Positions 45,653 to 58,202 of a stretch of DNA of 64,000 nt are shown here, piece after piece. The stretch covers positions 9,679,431-9,743,430 of the forward strand of contig OX463784.1 of assembly GCA_949825025.1 (NCBI GenBank), in the 5' to 3' direction. The notes beneath the pieces were generated by a model that was given only the letters and a program-made list of their open reading frames with translations, was not told the DNA's origin and did no database searches. The position numbers were made by a program, and so were the translations under genes. This DNA is from Siphlonurus alternatus. Its lineage: Eukaryota; Arthropoda; Insecta; Ephemeroptera; Siphlonuridae. Position 1 is the first letter of the stretch, and the number at the start of each line of letters is the position of its first letter.

Positions 45653-47590
45653 TATTATGGTATGTAAAAAATGTACATAAACTCCCTATGTCTACTTCGC
45701 CTGATAATATTTATCTTTGTATTTAATTTTGTCTGAATGATTAATTTTTATTATTATTTCTTCCTTAATTCATCATTATATCGTGAACAAAATTTGCAAC
45801 ATATAGTCTTTTCAATTTATGTGTTTGTACAACATTTCTTAATAATACAGCCATTCAAATTTAAATTTAATAAAATTTAATTTAAATATGTCTAATTTTT
45901 ATATATTATTAATAGTTTTATTAGTAAAACAATAAACATTACAAGTACATTTTGTAACTTGTTAATAAACTATTATTTTTTTATTGTATTTTATTAATAA
46001 ATTGAGAGCATTAATTAATAATTTTAATTTATTCTTTTAACACTATTAAATTATCAAATTATATTTGTAAGCCATTTCTAATTTAAACATTGTAACACTT
46101 TAAATATTATTAGTATCATTACATATGAATTGTTTCGGATTGCATGCAGGTCAGATAAAATAATAAAAATTATGACACTTATTCTTATGAATTAAATTTA
46201 AGGTTCATATTCCTATATCACTTTTTTTAATGTTATATGACTTAAATTGTAAGTTCTACAAAATGTAGATAACATTGAATTAAATATAAATAAAATTCAT
46301 GTCACTCTTATGTGAAAACACAAGACAGAAATTGTCTGAATGAATAACGTGATGTTAGACGTCCAATTTGTTTCTGTTTTCCAGTGATGGACGTTTTTCA
46401 TTAACTTCCCTTTGCCTGTCTAATTGTACATTCAAATTGCCCAGACTCGGAACTACAATTTAGATTATTCAACATGTATTGTGTATACTTCGAAACAACA
46501 CAAACTTTATTTCTCTCCGACTTGCTGGGAAAGAATTTGCTATTTTCAGGGAGATAAAAAGAACACGTATTATCTAAAACGAAAGAGTTTTGATTACACG
46601 AAAGAGAACATCGATCAGCTGTTTTTTTAGTTCCATTTGATTAAAATGTTGTCTTAGCAGACACAAAAATTCTGAAATTTTTTTGAGAGATAGATATAGG
46701 AACCTAACGTTTAAAATATATTTTTATTAAAATACAATACTAAAGTTATCAAACTAAAAAATCCAATGTCAAAAATGCAACTTTTTAATTTGAAAAATAT
46801 ATTTTCCTGCATTTAACTAGGGAAAATTGATAAATTAATAAAATATCGTCCATAAAAAGGGAATGGAATCAAAATAATTGAAGGTAATTACGAGATAATT
46901 AATTAAGTGTCTTTGCAACATACATGAATTTTTCAGTCAGAAGAGGGTCAAATTTTTCAAAATAAAATTCACTTGATATAATCTCTCTTTTAGTCTGCCG
47001 TTTACATCAAATTGCTTATTACCTATTACATATTTTTAAATTTTCCATGTTTTTTACTTTTATAATTATACATTATTTTCCATTATATAGCAATTAATGA
47101 TCATTCTTCTATCTTAAATTCAATATTGTACACAATACACTTAAATAATGTTCTTTAAACCTAACTTGATTTCCGTCACATACTTAAACATACGAAGGAT
47201 CGATACCAAAATAGTTCAGGATATTCTCTAGTATCTTTATTATTACATCGATATCCTGACATGATGGAAATATAATGTTTTTGTGTTTTCTTCAGCCACA
47301 CAAAGGAAGTGTAGATAGAATGAAGATAAAGCGTTTTTTCCCTTGCTGTCAGCTAAGGTAGAAATGAATTTCCCCAGCGACCGGTGGGCTATCTCAGTAA
47401 ACAACCACGGGAGCAAAACAATCGAGCAGGTATAACGGCGTTAAACGGTAGCTATATATGTTTGATAATTAAATTTTAATATTGCGTATGTATTAATTGT
47501 GGTAATAAATAATTTAATCATTGTTTTATTTAAGGAAAATTTATTAGTAAGTCACAAAACAAAAATATCTATATGTAACATATGTAAGTA
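45653..47590. other. AT-rich intergenic DNA, no gene seen
   Basis: Short AT-rich frames only. The 47330-47450 patch is richer in G and C without a recognisable feature. Confidence 0.45.
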
Positions 47591-47671
47591 CACTCGTCAC
47601 CTTGGAAAATTTCCTAGTTAAAAAGGAACATGGTGATTAACAAGGCCACAATTTTTTTGAGGTGACGACTG
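47591..47671. mobile_element. Mariner-like MITE, family D (copy 3, internally deleted)
   Basis: The ends CACTCGTCACCTTGG and GAGGTGACGACTG are flanked by TA on both sides. At 81 bp it is about 40 bp shorter than copy 1; most of one arm is missing. Confidence 0.7.
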
Positions 47672-47944
47672 TAAATATTCGTTTCACTTCGGGACAGGAC
47701 GAATGATATATTTAAAGTTATTCCATGCAAGGTTATTATTGTATAGATAATTTTATAATTAAATTTAAGTTTGATCAGTAAAGATGTTATTAAAATTGTA
47801 ACTAAATTTTTGTATTATGTATGAACATACAGAATAAGGCATACATTAAATACCAAATTTTATATAATTTTATTTCAGCAAATATGAACCCATTTTGTAA
47901 ATAATGAGACAAATTTTGAACCTAACAAGAAAAATAAAAGGTAA
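47672..47944. other. Intergenic DNA, nothing recognised
   Basis: No feature seen. Confidence 0.4.
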
Positions 47945-48255
47945 GAAGTGTGTTGACCACACCATCACGGAAGTCAATCATTTTAGAGCAGTGCTTAGAT
48001 TGATGACAATTTAAATTAAAATTTACGTTCTTCCTTATCCCAGTGGGTAAATTGATATTTCTTTACAGTACAAAACACTTGGTTCCTCAGAAGCATTGCT
48101 TTGGTCCATTTTAATAAAGATAGTATTCAAGACAAGTTTTCCACGGCTCCCTCATCCATATTTTCAATAAAAGTTATTAAGATAAGAAAATATCACGCCT
48201 AATATCCCATTAATATCCCTCTTCGCGAACTAATTTAAGATCGTTTTGCCTTCTT
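47945..48255 (+). mobile_element. Old 5S-derived SINE
   Basis: Aligned against the full-length copy: GGAAGTCAATCATTTTAGAG plus GTGCTTAGATTGATGAC is a decayed 5S head. CAGTGGGTAAATTGATATTT and GCATTGCTTTGGTCCATTT are body. AGTTTTCCACGGCTCCCTCA is core. The CCCTCTTCGCGAACTAATTT end matches the CGCGAGCTGTAAG part of the 3' end. Strongly diverged. Confidence 0.6.
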
Positions 48256-49892
48256 TGGGAAAATGTACATACAATTCTGACCTAGGTTGTCTAAATTTAT
48301 ACATCGTCTATTTGCTATTATGGTAACAAAAATTGTGTCACTCGCACCTTTCAATAAAAAATATTTTCAATGTCACAAACTTTTGACGCAAATATAGACC
48401 TTATTTAACATGTTTATAAGATCTATTTTAGTATCAAAAGTTCGTGATTTATACGACACATATTCTGAGAACTGGTTTGACAATCAACTCTTGTTAACAC
48501 TAAAAGAGAATTTGCTCTCGACGTATATTAATAAACAAAGTTGACAATTTATTTTACAAGCTTCATAACTTGATTATTATTTGAATAGTTCATTAAACCT
48601 TTATAATTGAGAAAATAAAATATAAAAAAATTGACTTCTTCAGGGCACTAATGAAGTACGAGTTGAAAATTTGCTTCATTTCTATAAAATGTGAGACAAT
48701 ATTTTGCAAAATTAGTTAAGCCTAAATTATAAATATAACATTTTAAAATTAATTTATTTAAATATGATATAATCATACAAAAATTAGAAGAGAAAAATTT
48801 ACTGTAAAATTTAAAAATTTTTTGCTAACATATTTTTACTTTAAAAGTAAAATATTTTTTAAAGAACATGAGAATAAAAATAAAATTTTAATTATTATTT
48901 ATAGTGTTTTTATTAATTAAAAATATTTTATGTTTTTTGAAGTAAATTAAAAAAATATAAAAATAAAAATTGATGCCATATTGTAGAAAAAAATGTCAAA
49001 TATAAAATCAAATGGACGCAATTTATACAATTTGAATTTACGAAAGTAAAATTTCATAATGTATTTTATCTTGAGCTCAGTAAGAAAGCTTGAATAAATG
49101 TTACCCCCTGTTTTTATTATATCATGTAAAGTCGCATTCTTTTTCCTTCACACCTCCTACACAAACTGTGAAGTGATAACAAATGACAAACGAAAATAAA
49201 TTACAATACATCACGTAGCTTGTGTACGATATTAACATTTTATGTAGCAGAAAATTGTATTTCGTAGCCGCTCATTGTCTTATATCATTTCTTATTTATG
49301 TTTTTATCCTGTGCAAAATTGAATTTAGAACACCAAGCTAGGCATTGTGAATATGTTACAATGTCGACTTACAAAATAATACATATAAAGGCAATTTTGT
49401 GATTAATAAATAAATATATTTTAACTGTACGTATTTATAAACAGCAAAAAAGATTTCTAAAAATATCAAATTTCATGAAAAAATTTTACTGTAAAATTTA
49501 ATAGTTTGCTAATATTGCAAAAAATATAGTTGTTTTCAATATTCAGTTGTAGAGGGTGTTTTTCTTGATATAGTAAAATTTTAAGCATACAAAAAAAAAA
49601 CTTTCGTATTTTTTAAACCACCTTAAAATTGTGATACAAAATTCTGTGACGTCATTGTCACATTAAAATTTAACAAGTAAAGGAAAAGGCGTTTGATGAC
49701 TTTTACGTAATACCACTTTTACCATCACGATTTTTAAAGTTTAGAACTAGGTCAACTAGGCATTAAAAAATATAGACAGAAATTGACTATACATAGTTCG
49801 AGGTACTCAACATTGTACAGTATTTTGTAATATAAAATTATGTAATATTTTATTTATTTTATTGAACACAAATACAAAATTATGCAATATAT
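48256..49892. other. AT-rich intergenic DNA, no gene seen
   Basis: TGACGTCA at 49647 lies in a block resembling 29826 and 35485. Confidence 0.45.
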
Positions 49893-50118
49893 GGAGGCTT
49901 TAAGCCACCATATTAGAAAATTTGATTTTTTTTTCTCAGCAACCGATTTGAAACCCTCTCTACCCCCCCCCCCCACCCACCCCATTTAGGGGTCTTCTGA
50001 TAATGAATCAAGAATTCATTTTTCCCTAAAAAATTTCTTTAATGCCAAAAAAGTAATTTCATTTTTTTTTCTTTTAGGACGGTGGGGACATCGCAAAATC
50101 AGCTGACTTGAAGCCTCC
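49893..50118. mobile_element. MITE with GGAGGCTTCAAG terminal repeats (copy 2)
   Basis: Left end GGAGGCTTTAAG; right end AATCAGCTGACTTGAAGCCTCC. Same terminal and subterminal sequence as 1180-1471, in reverse orientation. A C-run lies inside at about 49966-49977. It abuts the 1.5 kb element. Confidence 0.65.
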
Positions 50119-50126
50119 ATTGTTAA

Positions 50127-51639
50127 AGGGACACAGGACCTTAAAAATAAGTATTTTTTATTCAAACGTTACCTACTAACTGAGTAAGAATGCGTGCTGC
50201 TAAGGGGCGAGTGCCCCAGGGTAAGCGCGCCAGGGGCAGCGCCAGCCGAGGAAGATGACGTCAATTCCCTCCGCTGGCAACATGCAGCAGCTTCCTCACT
50301 GCCTCTCCCCCCTCCCCTCACGCGCTCGAGAGAGGAAGAGAGGACGGCGGGGAAATAGGGGAAATAAGAAAGCAGAAAAAGAGAGGCCTTGAAAAGTGAT
50401 AATATAACAATGTTATTTATTTATACTAAACGGAAAATTTTTAATGAAGTACGTACTGTACACCAGTATAAAAAAAGAAATAAATCGAATTGTTATTTAT
50501 TTAACTAATTTTAAGTTTTGTTTAAAGTTTTGTAAATAAAGTCCATAGTATTTATGGGGTGTATTTATATTTATTCTTATTAAATGTTGAGAGAGTGTAG
50601 TAGTACTTTGTGTTGTAATATTTAAAAGCAAAATTAATTTTTATAAATTAAAAATATTAAATGGTTAGAAATATTTACAAACACCATTTTAATGGTAAAC
50701 GTATAAATATTATTTAATGGAAAGAACTTTATTTTAAAGTAATGGTGATATTTGGAAATAGTGTGCCCTTTTTTTTGTTTAAACACTATAATATAATGAG
50801 TAATGAGCTACTCACCTAAAATTTACGCTGGATATCGTGCAAGTTGTCCAAACCGAGGTTTGAATCCGACGTAGATACCATCCTCACTTGGAAACGTATG
50901 TCGTATTTATCTAAATTCATACACGTGGTGCTAGGGATAGATATATTATCTTACTTAATTGATTTCGTGTATTAGCATATTTTATTGGATGATAATTAAA
51001 AAATAATAACATATTTAGGACGTTTGCAAGAAGAACAAACTGATTTTTTTTCTTAGGCTCCGCTATAGGTGTATTTTATTATGTTTATTTTATATTTAAT
51101 GCCATGATACATTATAGATAACATAGTGTTATGTAATTTTATAATACAACATTATATATTAATAATTTATTAATTTATATGAAATATATTTTACACCTGA
51201 TAGATATGCATATAATATATAATAACATATGATTATATACATATATAGTATATTTATGTGACGATTTAATGATTTCAGTTAGGCAAAAAAATAGTGAACC
51301 AAAATATATATTAAAGATTTTATATTATATTTATTTAATAAAATATAAATCTTCCATATTATTGAAGCTTACGTGCTTCGACATCGATCGGTCATCATCG
51401 TTTCTTCCCGCCACATACCGCTTGCCCCCTCTCCTCTCTCTCCACCAGCCCTTCTCTCCTCGCTCCTCCCAGCCTGACTCGGTGCGATGTTGCAATTTTT
51501 TTTGCCCTGCGGCTCTCTCTTTTATTTAATTAATTTAAATTTGGGGAGTGAACCAAAAGCTAAAATTTGGTCAATTTTAGCATTACCATATCTTAGAGGA
51601 ACTTGTGGCGAACGTAGAGCGTTATTGTCCTGTGTCCCT
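50127..51639. mobile_element. 1.5 kb TTAA-flanked non-autonomous element
   Basis: Terminal inverted repeats AGGGACACAGGAC and GTCCTGTGTCCCT lie 1.5 kb apart, each next to TTAA (50123-50126 and 51640-51643). A TTAA duplication fits piggyBac-like transposons, though the terminus is not one I recognise. Just inside each end is a GC-rich island (about 50190-50350 and 51370-51510) separated by about 1 kb of AT-rich DNA. Frames at 51269-51529 and 51487 onward have no transposase motif, and the latter runs past the element's end. Length and lack of coding suggest an internally deleted or MITE-like derivative. Confidence 0.6.
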
Positions 51640-51641
51640 TT

Positions 51642-51800
51642 AAGCCGGTATTACACGGTACAATTTTTCTTCTTATTGTATATACAATTTTTCCTTGCAA
51701 GAAAACTTGAACTCCATTTGTTTGTACGGAGAAGAAATTTTCTTGTAAGGAGAAGAAATTTTCTTGTAAGGAAAAATTATATAAAAAATTGTATGGCTTT
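51642..51800. mobile_element. MITE with GTATTACAC terminus (copy 1, right end decayed)
   Basis: Starts AAGCCGGTATTACACGGTAC, followed by AATTTTTC. The right side has AAAAATTGTATGGCTTTACC. A 21 bp direct repeat (GAGAAGAAATTTTCTTGTAAG) occurs twice inside at about 51729-51770. The same family lies at 60201-60324. Confidence 0.55.
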
Positions 51801-52539
51801 ACCTACATTTAATACAATTTTAAAATTGACCTGTTGACTTTTGTGTGTAGGACTGTACATGTCCTAACGAGCAAATCAGAGCGCAAGGTAAATTTGGTTG
51901 CCAGGTGTATGCCGGCTTCAAATGTTACATTTTGAGTTCATTAAATTGCCATTTCCAGGCTCTCGACATGGCTTTTAATATTTTAGTAGCAGTCTTCTTT
52001 TATAATGTTCATTTTTGTGAACAGCCAATTTAAACCAAGGTTTTATAAGAAAAAATTTCTTTTTCTAATTGCCTATTAAAATATATTTTTAACTTTTTTT
52101 TTTATTAATATATTGAAATCACGAAAGTTCAAAAATATAACAGTATCAACTTCGTTGAAAAATTAAAATAATGACAATATGAATGGTATTATTGGAAATC
52201 TATTATAATGTTTGTAATTTTTAAAAAAAGGTATATTTTTGTGCATATTATAGTTTTCTAAATTATAACAAATTTACTTTGACAATTGTTTTTATATGCT
52301 CTATTTTTTTATTTTGCTTTTATAAATATTGTTTTCGAAGAATGAAATGTTCAATTATATGCTAAGAATTTATATCATCTTCCTGTCTCATCTACAATCA
52401 TAAATTATGATTAATTATAATCATATTTGTTTATTGAGTAATATAAGTACAAAATAAAAAACAGTAAAACAACTCAATTAATGGGTGACTTACAAAAGGA
52501 TATACCATTCACTAAAGTGTCAAGTCACCCACTTTATTG
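51801..52539. other. AT-rich intergenic DNA, nothing recognised
   Basis: No element recognised. Confidence 0.4.
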
Positions 52540-52700
52540 ATAGTATCCTTCTTCAACTACCGACCATCCTGATTGAGGTTTCCATGGTTCCCTCAGTATC
52601 AACCAGGCAAACTCTGAGATGTATATTGTGTAGATGATTTGGAAAAGGTTAACAAAATTCAAAGAGCTTGAAAGTTAGATTCAGTCATTTGTGACTAATA
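52540..52700 (+). mobile_element. tRNA-type SINE fragment
   Basis: GACCATCCTGATTGAGGTTT, then CCATGGTTCCCTCAG and CAACCAGGCAAACTCTGAGA, is the core. GATTCAGTCATTTGTG matches the tail region of the SINE at 24137-24505. The tRNA head is not recognisable. Confidence 0.6.
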
Positions 52701-53461
52701 CTCTACAACAGGGTTCAGTAAGGGGGGAAGGGGGAGGCGGGATTCGTACTTTTTAAATTTTTAATATTGCTTCTCATGGTAAAAATTTCTATTCAGTACA
52801 ATATAATATGAACTGTTATATACAATAATTTCATTACGTATAACACTAGTGCAGTCCTATGTAACTTTTGCATTAATATCAATACAGTATATTATTACAT
52901 AAAAATTCAATAAATTTATATCTATATCATGAAATTGAATAACGTATATTATTACTTTTAATAAAATTAATATAAAAATAAATCATATATTACAATTGTA
53001 TAACAAAAATTATCTAAGTTAAAATCTAAAACGACATATTATAACATGTCATCATTTAAAACAAGAATATATATATTTTTTTTTACTATGTCACGTAATG
53101 TAAAAATATGAGATGCTCTTTTTTTTTAATTAATTCAATGCCACGCTATACTGGCTATACTCGTCTAGTTTCACGTGCGGACTTCTTTTTTTTTAATGAA
53201 AGTAACGTTTGGTTTATCCCCTAGAGTTTTCCCACATAATTTATGACTAATATTTATGTAGCGTAACAAAAAAAGTAAGTGACACTTATATTTATATTAA
53301 TAAAGATTCATGTTTTTTTTATTATTAATTTGTAATATAATACTCTAATTATAACTTGAGACATGCCAAGCTATAGAGCATGATTTTATATTATAACTAT
53401 AACAATCCAAATTGTCGCAAATTTAATTGTAATAATTAATGTATGAATTAAACGACTTTTT
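52701..53461. other. AT-rich intergenic DNA with a short G-rich run
   Basis: A G-rich run lies at about 52720-52741. Nothing else recognised. Confidence 0.4.
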
Positions 53462-53530
53462 CACTTTTTCACCATACGTCATAAGGTGATATGACGTCAC
53501 GATTGTGTAGGCAAAACATTGTCAGCGTCA
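53462..53530 (-). repeat. Dispersed repeat containing TGACGTCA (copy 2)
   Basis: The reverse complement matches 19965-20035, including TTGTGTAGGCAAAACATTGT and CAGCG beside a TGACGTCA site at 53492. Confidence 0.6.
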
Positions 53531-53742
53531 TAGCAGATGCATGCTAAGGTTGGTCTCGAAATTAATTCCTCTAGGTTGTTCGCATTTTTCATAGAATTTT
53601 CTTTCATAAATGGTGACAAGAAGAACCAATGCTATCGAAGAAAAATATTTGTCTGCCAAAACTATTATTAAAAAATAGATGTTGTGAGTTACGTTAACCT
53701 GCACAGAATAGGATTTTAGGGTTTTCTGCCTACATCCGGAAG

Positions 53743-54043
53743 ATTTTCGGATGGTTTATTTTATGATTATTTATTTATTTTATTTAAATATTTTATTATT
53801 ATTATTTTTTTTTTTTATTGGTCACTTATTTTACAATCAACCAAGGTTATACACAATAACCTTATTGGTTGTGGTTGAAGACATTTACATGAAAAATATG
53901 TTTCTTCAAGTAAATGTCTTCAACCAATAAGGTTGTTGTGTATAACCTTGGTTGATTGTAAAATAAGTGACCAATAAAAAAAAATAATAATAAAATATTT
54001 AAATAAAATAAATAAATAATCATAAAATAAACCATCCGAAAAT
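53743..54043. mobile_element. About 300 bp near-perfect palindrome
   Basis: The arms of about 145 bp run from ATTTTCGGATGGTTTATTTT to its complement, with a loop of about 10 bp near 53893. The inner arm (TCAACCAAGGTTATACAC and AACCTTATTGGTTG) is almost identical on both sides. The arms are themselves AT-rich and contain ATTT repeats. The minus-strand frame through it is not a gene. A foldback MITE is the simplest reading. Confidence 0.7.
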
Positions 54044-54730
54044 TGTAATATATGAATAAATTCATATTATATGAAGTGTTTTGATACTACAATAAAATTA
54101 CTGCAAAGACAAAACATACTCTGATTTTTTTTTTCAATTGATATTGAGTTCTGATTTGATTAAAAATTGAAATGCAAATTAATTGACTTATTATTATTAT
54201 TTTTTGACGGTATTATTTAAAAAATATGTTTTAATTAATCATACGTTATGGCTCATCAATAATACATAATAAATTTCATTCATTAATAAGGATTATTATT
54301 GTGAGTAAAGTTGGTATTAAAAGTTTTTAAATTGAAAAATATTAATTAAACGAATTTAATTGAGGTTTACAATTTGAATGATAAGCCGCAATAATAGTTA
54401 AAAAGTTTGTGGTCATCGAACAAAATAATAATATATGGTACTTAAATTATAAATATACAGAACATTTTATCAATATAATATAAAAACAAAAAGTAATAAT
54501 AACTAATATGATTCCAACAATGTGGTTATACGAGTTCAAATATCAATTTTTCAACAATTTCTGTAATCTTTTTTTTTTTTTTTTTTAATGAAAAGAGGGA
54601 TGAGTATAATGTATTACATATTTTTCATTTTTATGATACGATAAAAAAGTATTTATATTTTATTTATTACACATAAAGAATCGTGAGGTACATTACTATT
54701 TAATAAAAAAAAAAAAATGAAAGGGCATAG
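54044..54730. other. AT-rich intergenic DNA, nothing recognised
   Basis: No feature seen. Confidence 0.4.
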
Positions 54731-54842
54731 AGTCGTCTCCATTTATCTTTGATTTGACGTCACGAATCTTTTCCTTTGTCCTCCAATACAATTCTAATGA
54801 AAGGGTCGCGTGACGTCAAACCAAAGATAAATGGAGACGACT
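54731..54842. mobile_element. 112 bp palindromic MITE with two TGACGTCA sites
   Basis: The ends are GAGTCGTCTCCATTTATCTT and the complement GGAGACGACT, flanked by TA on both sides. Each arm ends near the loop in TGACGTCA (54756 and 54811). The TA target site and AGTCGTC start resemble family D, but the interior differs. Confidence 0.7.
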
Positions 54843-56846
54843 TAAGAAGTGAATAAAGTTCAATATTATTGCAGTAAGATTTGAAAGTAGCCTTTACGTA
54901 CAATGGTTTAGCCTATTTCATGTAAAGATTTTATAGTACTATACTTTTTGATTCACAAATCCAGAAAAGTAACAGGTTTCTTACCATATAATACAGCATT
55001 GGTTAGTGAGAAATATGTTTATCTTTAAATATGCATGATAATTTTATTAATAATATACACACATTTATAATTATTTCATTAGTCGGCGCCTGCTGTCATT
55101 TGATTTGAGTCGAGAGAGAAGTGACAGCCTTGCAGCGTCCTGGACCTCCATCTTTGCCTAAATTGCTTGAGTGTATTTAAAATATTGTATCTTTCTCTTT
55201 CTTAACAATAGCCTGTCCTGGATATAATTATATGACAAACTATATTTTTATTAAAAATTTCCTTTATAATACAGTATATAGTTACATTGTGAACACAGGG
55301 TATACTATATTTCATAAAAGAAATAATTAGTACATGCTAATTAATTATTTTTAATTAGCTCAAAATATTAAATGAAGCATATATACTGTAAATCAATTCA
55401 AATATAATTTTTTTATATTTTATTCGTATGTATTTGAATAAAACTTCTCTTTTCATTTTCTTTAGTCAGCTAAATTTTAACATATAATATATAGAACGTA
55501 TATTATTCTTACATGTATTATATTCAATGAATAGCAGCCACTTGAAATTTTATATTTGCAAAATATTAAAGAAATCCTTTCAGATATTTTTTATATAAAG
55601 TATAAAGTCAGCTAATTTCAATACTTTTGATTTGCCTTTTTATTAATTAAAAATTTTTACTTCTCATTAAAATATACCTTTGGCGTATATTTGTTTTTAT
55701 TTTATTTATTTCTTTTTCATTATTTTTTCTATAAGATTCTGTATTTTATTATATAATTAAAATTTAAACTTTTATATAACTTCTATAAAAGTTCTTATTA
55801 ATTAAGAATGAATAATTATCTATTTTATAAAACTGCTCTTATGCATTGATTTTTTACTAAATCTATAATAGACTATATAATATAAATAGAATTGTATATC
55901 AAGATGTATGCTATAATGAGAATTTAATTTTTTCAAAGAATTTTCTTCAGTTAATAACTATTTTTGTAGTTATGGATGGCGTAAAATATATTCCTGTGTT
56001 GAAATTGCTAACTCTGTTTTAGAAATAATTAATTTACACATAGTAGATATTTAATTTATAGTCCAAACAAAGGAAAAAGTTAAAAACAATTATATCTTTA
56101 AAGTTTACACAAAACATATTTTATAATATATAAATTATGTATCCATCAAACAAATTTCCTCATCCTGTTTATTGGATCATTATCCTACTAATTTTCCTAG
56201 TAGCTTTATTATTCATTCGCTTTGTTTATAAAGTACAGTCATGGACACAACAACTGAGACCAGACTCTTTTATATTGGTTAATCCTGCAAATCAATGACG
56301 TTATAGTTTGATGATAACTTTACATTTTGATTGAATTCAATGTTTGAAAAAAACTCCCTATAAAAGGGTCTAGAGGATTATATAAATTGAAATATTTTAA
56401 TGTTAATTTAATTTATAAATTAAAATTTACTCGATTAAATTCAAGATATGCATGGTAAAATATCTTTATAGTCACCCTGAATATAGGCAACTTTTTCAGC
56501 ACAAAAAAGAAAGCTGGTTGCATATGCAACAGGGGCAAAGAAATTGTTAGTCTACGTAATTACTTTATTATTGTCCAAGAGGCTTAATATCAATAAAATA
56601 TTCAGGTGTACAGTATTATCATTGGAAAATGTCTGTCAAATCACAAGCTATGTCAGACAAAAAATTATCGATGATTTATCATGATTTGATCTGCTGGAAT
56701 AAAGTAAATGAGATATAGCTATAATAAAAAATGCAGTAACATTACCCCTGCTGAATTTGTGGACATTGTCATTCAGTCTATATAAATTTAATTCTTTTAA
56801 GATACTCTGGGCATCATAATGAACTTGGTTTTCTTATGCTTTGGTA
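54843..56846. other. AT-rich intergenic DNA, no gene seen
   Basis: The 56475-56540 block resembles 35046-35105. A TACAGTCATGGACACAACAA sequence near 56235 could be a lone mariner-like end, but no partner was found. Confidence 0.4.
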
Positions 56847-56962
56847 CAGTTATCGCCTCAGAAAAGTTCCCTTTTACAGTCTTGTTAATTACCCGTAAGA
56901 ATAACACAGGGCATAATGATTTAACAAGGTTGCAAGTGGGAAATTTTCCAAGTTAATGAGTG
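56847..56962. mobile_element. Mariner-like MITE, family D (copy 4, reverse orientation)
   Basis: TA-flanked. Begins CAGTTATCGCCTCAG and ends AAGTTAATGAGTG. The interior AGTCTTGTTAATTACCCGTA and AACAAGGTTGCAAGTGGG is the family D sequence in reverse. Confidence 0.7.
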
Positions 56963-57424
56963 TACTTCGGCTCGTGTTCGTTTTTTTTTTTTTTTTTTTT
57001 ACTTTAACTAGTCTATTTGGCTTTATTTGCAGGGAGCATATACCTGGTAAATTTTCTCAGAATATACATCCATGTGTACGGGAGGTTTGGGCAAGGAAGG
57101 TTCTTCGTTAAAAAAAAAACTAACTGCTAATAACTGAAGACATTAAAATGATGAAAAACTGTTTTAAATTAAATTGAATACACTTGCCTATGCACTTCGG
57201 GGAACCATGAAAGTTACTCTTACCTCATTTGCTGGACCTCCGAGAGAAAGAAAGATTCATATTTGCAATTTTAAAAGAGGTTAGAAGAGCACCCAGTGTA
57301 GCCATTTTAACAAAGTTTCACTACAAATTCAAAATTTTATTCATCTTCAAAAGACATGTCAACAAAAATACATTAGATATTCATTTAACTACACCTCCAT
57401 AAGCTGCGTAAAAATGCCCACATT
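56963..57424. other. Intergenic DNA, nothing recognised
   Basis: A T-run follows the MITE; no gene seen. Confidence 0.4.
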
Positions 57425-57562
57425 GGGTGCGATTCACGAAGCAGTTAGCCAGGTTTCTAACCACGTTTAAATATACATTTTTTGCATGTTAAACCACCTA
57501 GATAAACGTGGTTAAGCTAAACGTGGTTAGAAACCTGGCTAACTGCTTCGTGAATCGCACCC
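57425..57562. mobile_element. Family C MITE, copy 2
   Basis: A 138 bp palindrome with intact ends GGGTGCGATTCACGAAGCAG and the exact complement. The arms are about 50 bp (TTAGCCAGGTTTCT and AACCACGTTTA). ATT lies directly outside both ends, suggesting a 3 bp duplication. Confidence 0.8.
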
Positions 57563-58116
57563 ATTATTTCTTCAGTTGAAAAAACACTATACACAATTTG
57601 CTACACTTTAGCAAGAGTAACATTCAGTGTGCCCAGAGGTGTACGTTATAAAGCACTCCGTTTTGTTTACCATGTACTGTACTGTGTCGGTCACTCGTTG
57701 TATAATTAATAGCAGAACGTGGGCGTGGTTGCCTACACACAAGCCGCCTCGTTATTATTACACTAGAACTGCCAATATTATAAGCCGCTGATGTGAGGGA
57801 GTAGAAAAACGTCTATGTTGTAATTAACACTGAATAAATTAACTTCCTTCTAAGTTTAACCATTTTTTTATAAGCAATTCTGATGATAATGTAGTTGTTT
57901 TTATTCCGTGTTTATTTTTGTACATATTTTAATGTAATTTTAATTATTAAATATTTATTTTAATGATATTTTATTTAATTTATATTTCAACATAAATTAA
58001 TATTATTTTAATTATATTAGTCAATTTATTATTTAGGTTTTTTATTTTATATATTAATCTACTATTTATAGAAAAATAAAAAAAAATTAAAAATTATGGA
58101 CTCAAATCAATGTAAG
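57563..58116. other. Intergenic DNA, nothing recognised
   Basis: The 57600-57800 part is less AT-rich but shows no coding frame or repeat partner. Confidence 0.4.
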
Positions 58117-58202
58117 CTACTACAGGAACCAAAAAGGTGTGCCCCTCTCCTTATGGAACTTGTATGCTATTCAGGGGCACACCATTTTGGTTCTGATAGT
58201 AG
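58117..58202. mobile_element. 86 bp palindromic element
   Basis: CTACTACAGGAACCAAAAAG and GTGTGCCCC pair with GGGGCACACCATTTTGGTTC and TGATAGTAG around a loop of about 28 bp. CAGGAACC termini next to TA would fit a mariner-like MITE. A hairpin RNA is the alternative. Confidence 0.55.

Noticed and set aside
45369..45680. 103-codon frame
   Set aside because: It spans both arms of a palindromic MITE.
50825..50905. tRNA-like stretch with GGTTTGAATCC
   Set aside because: The box B word is present but I could not form a T-stem, anticodon stem or acceptor stem around it.
51487..51837. 116-codon frame
   Set aside because: It starts in a non-autonomous transposon and runs into an adjoining MITE, with no domain seen.
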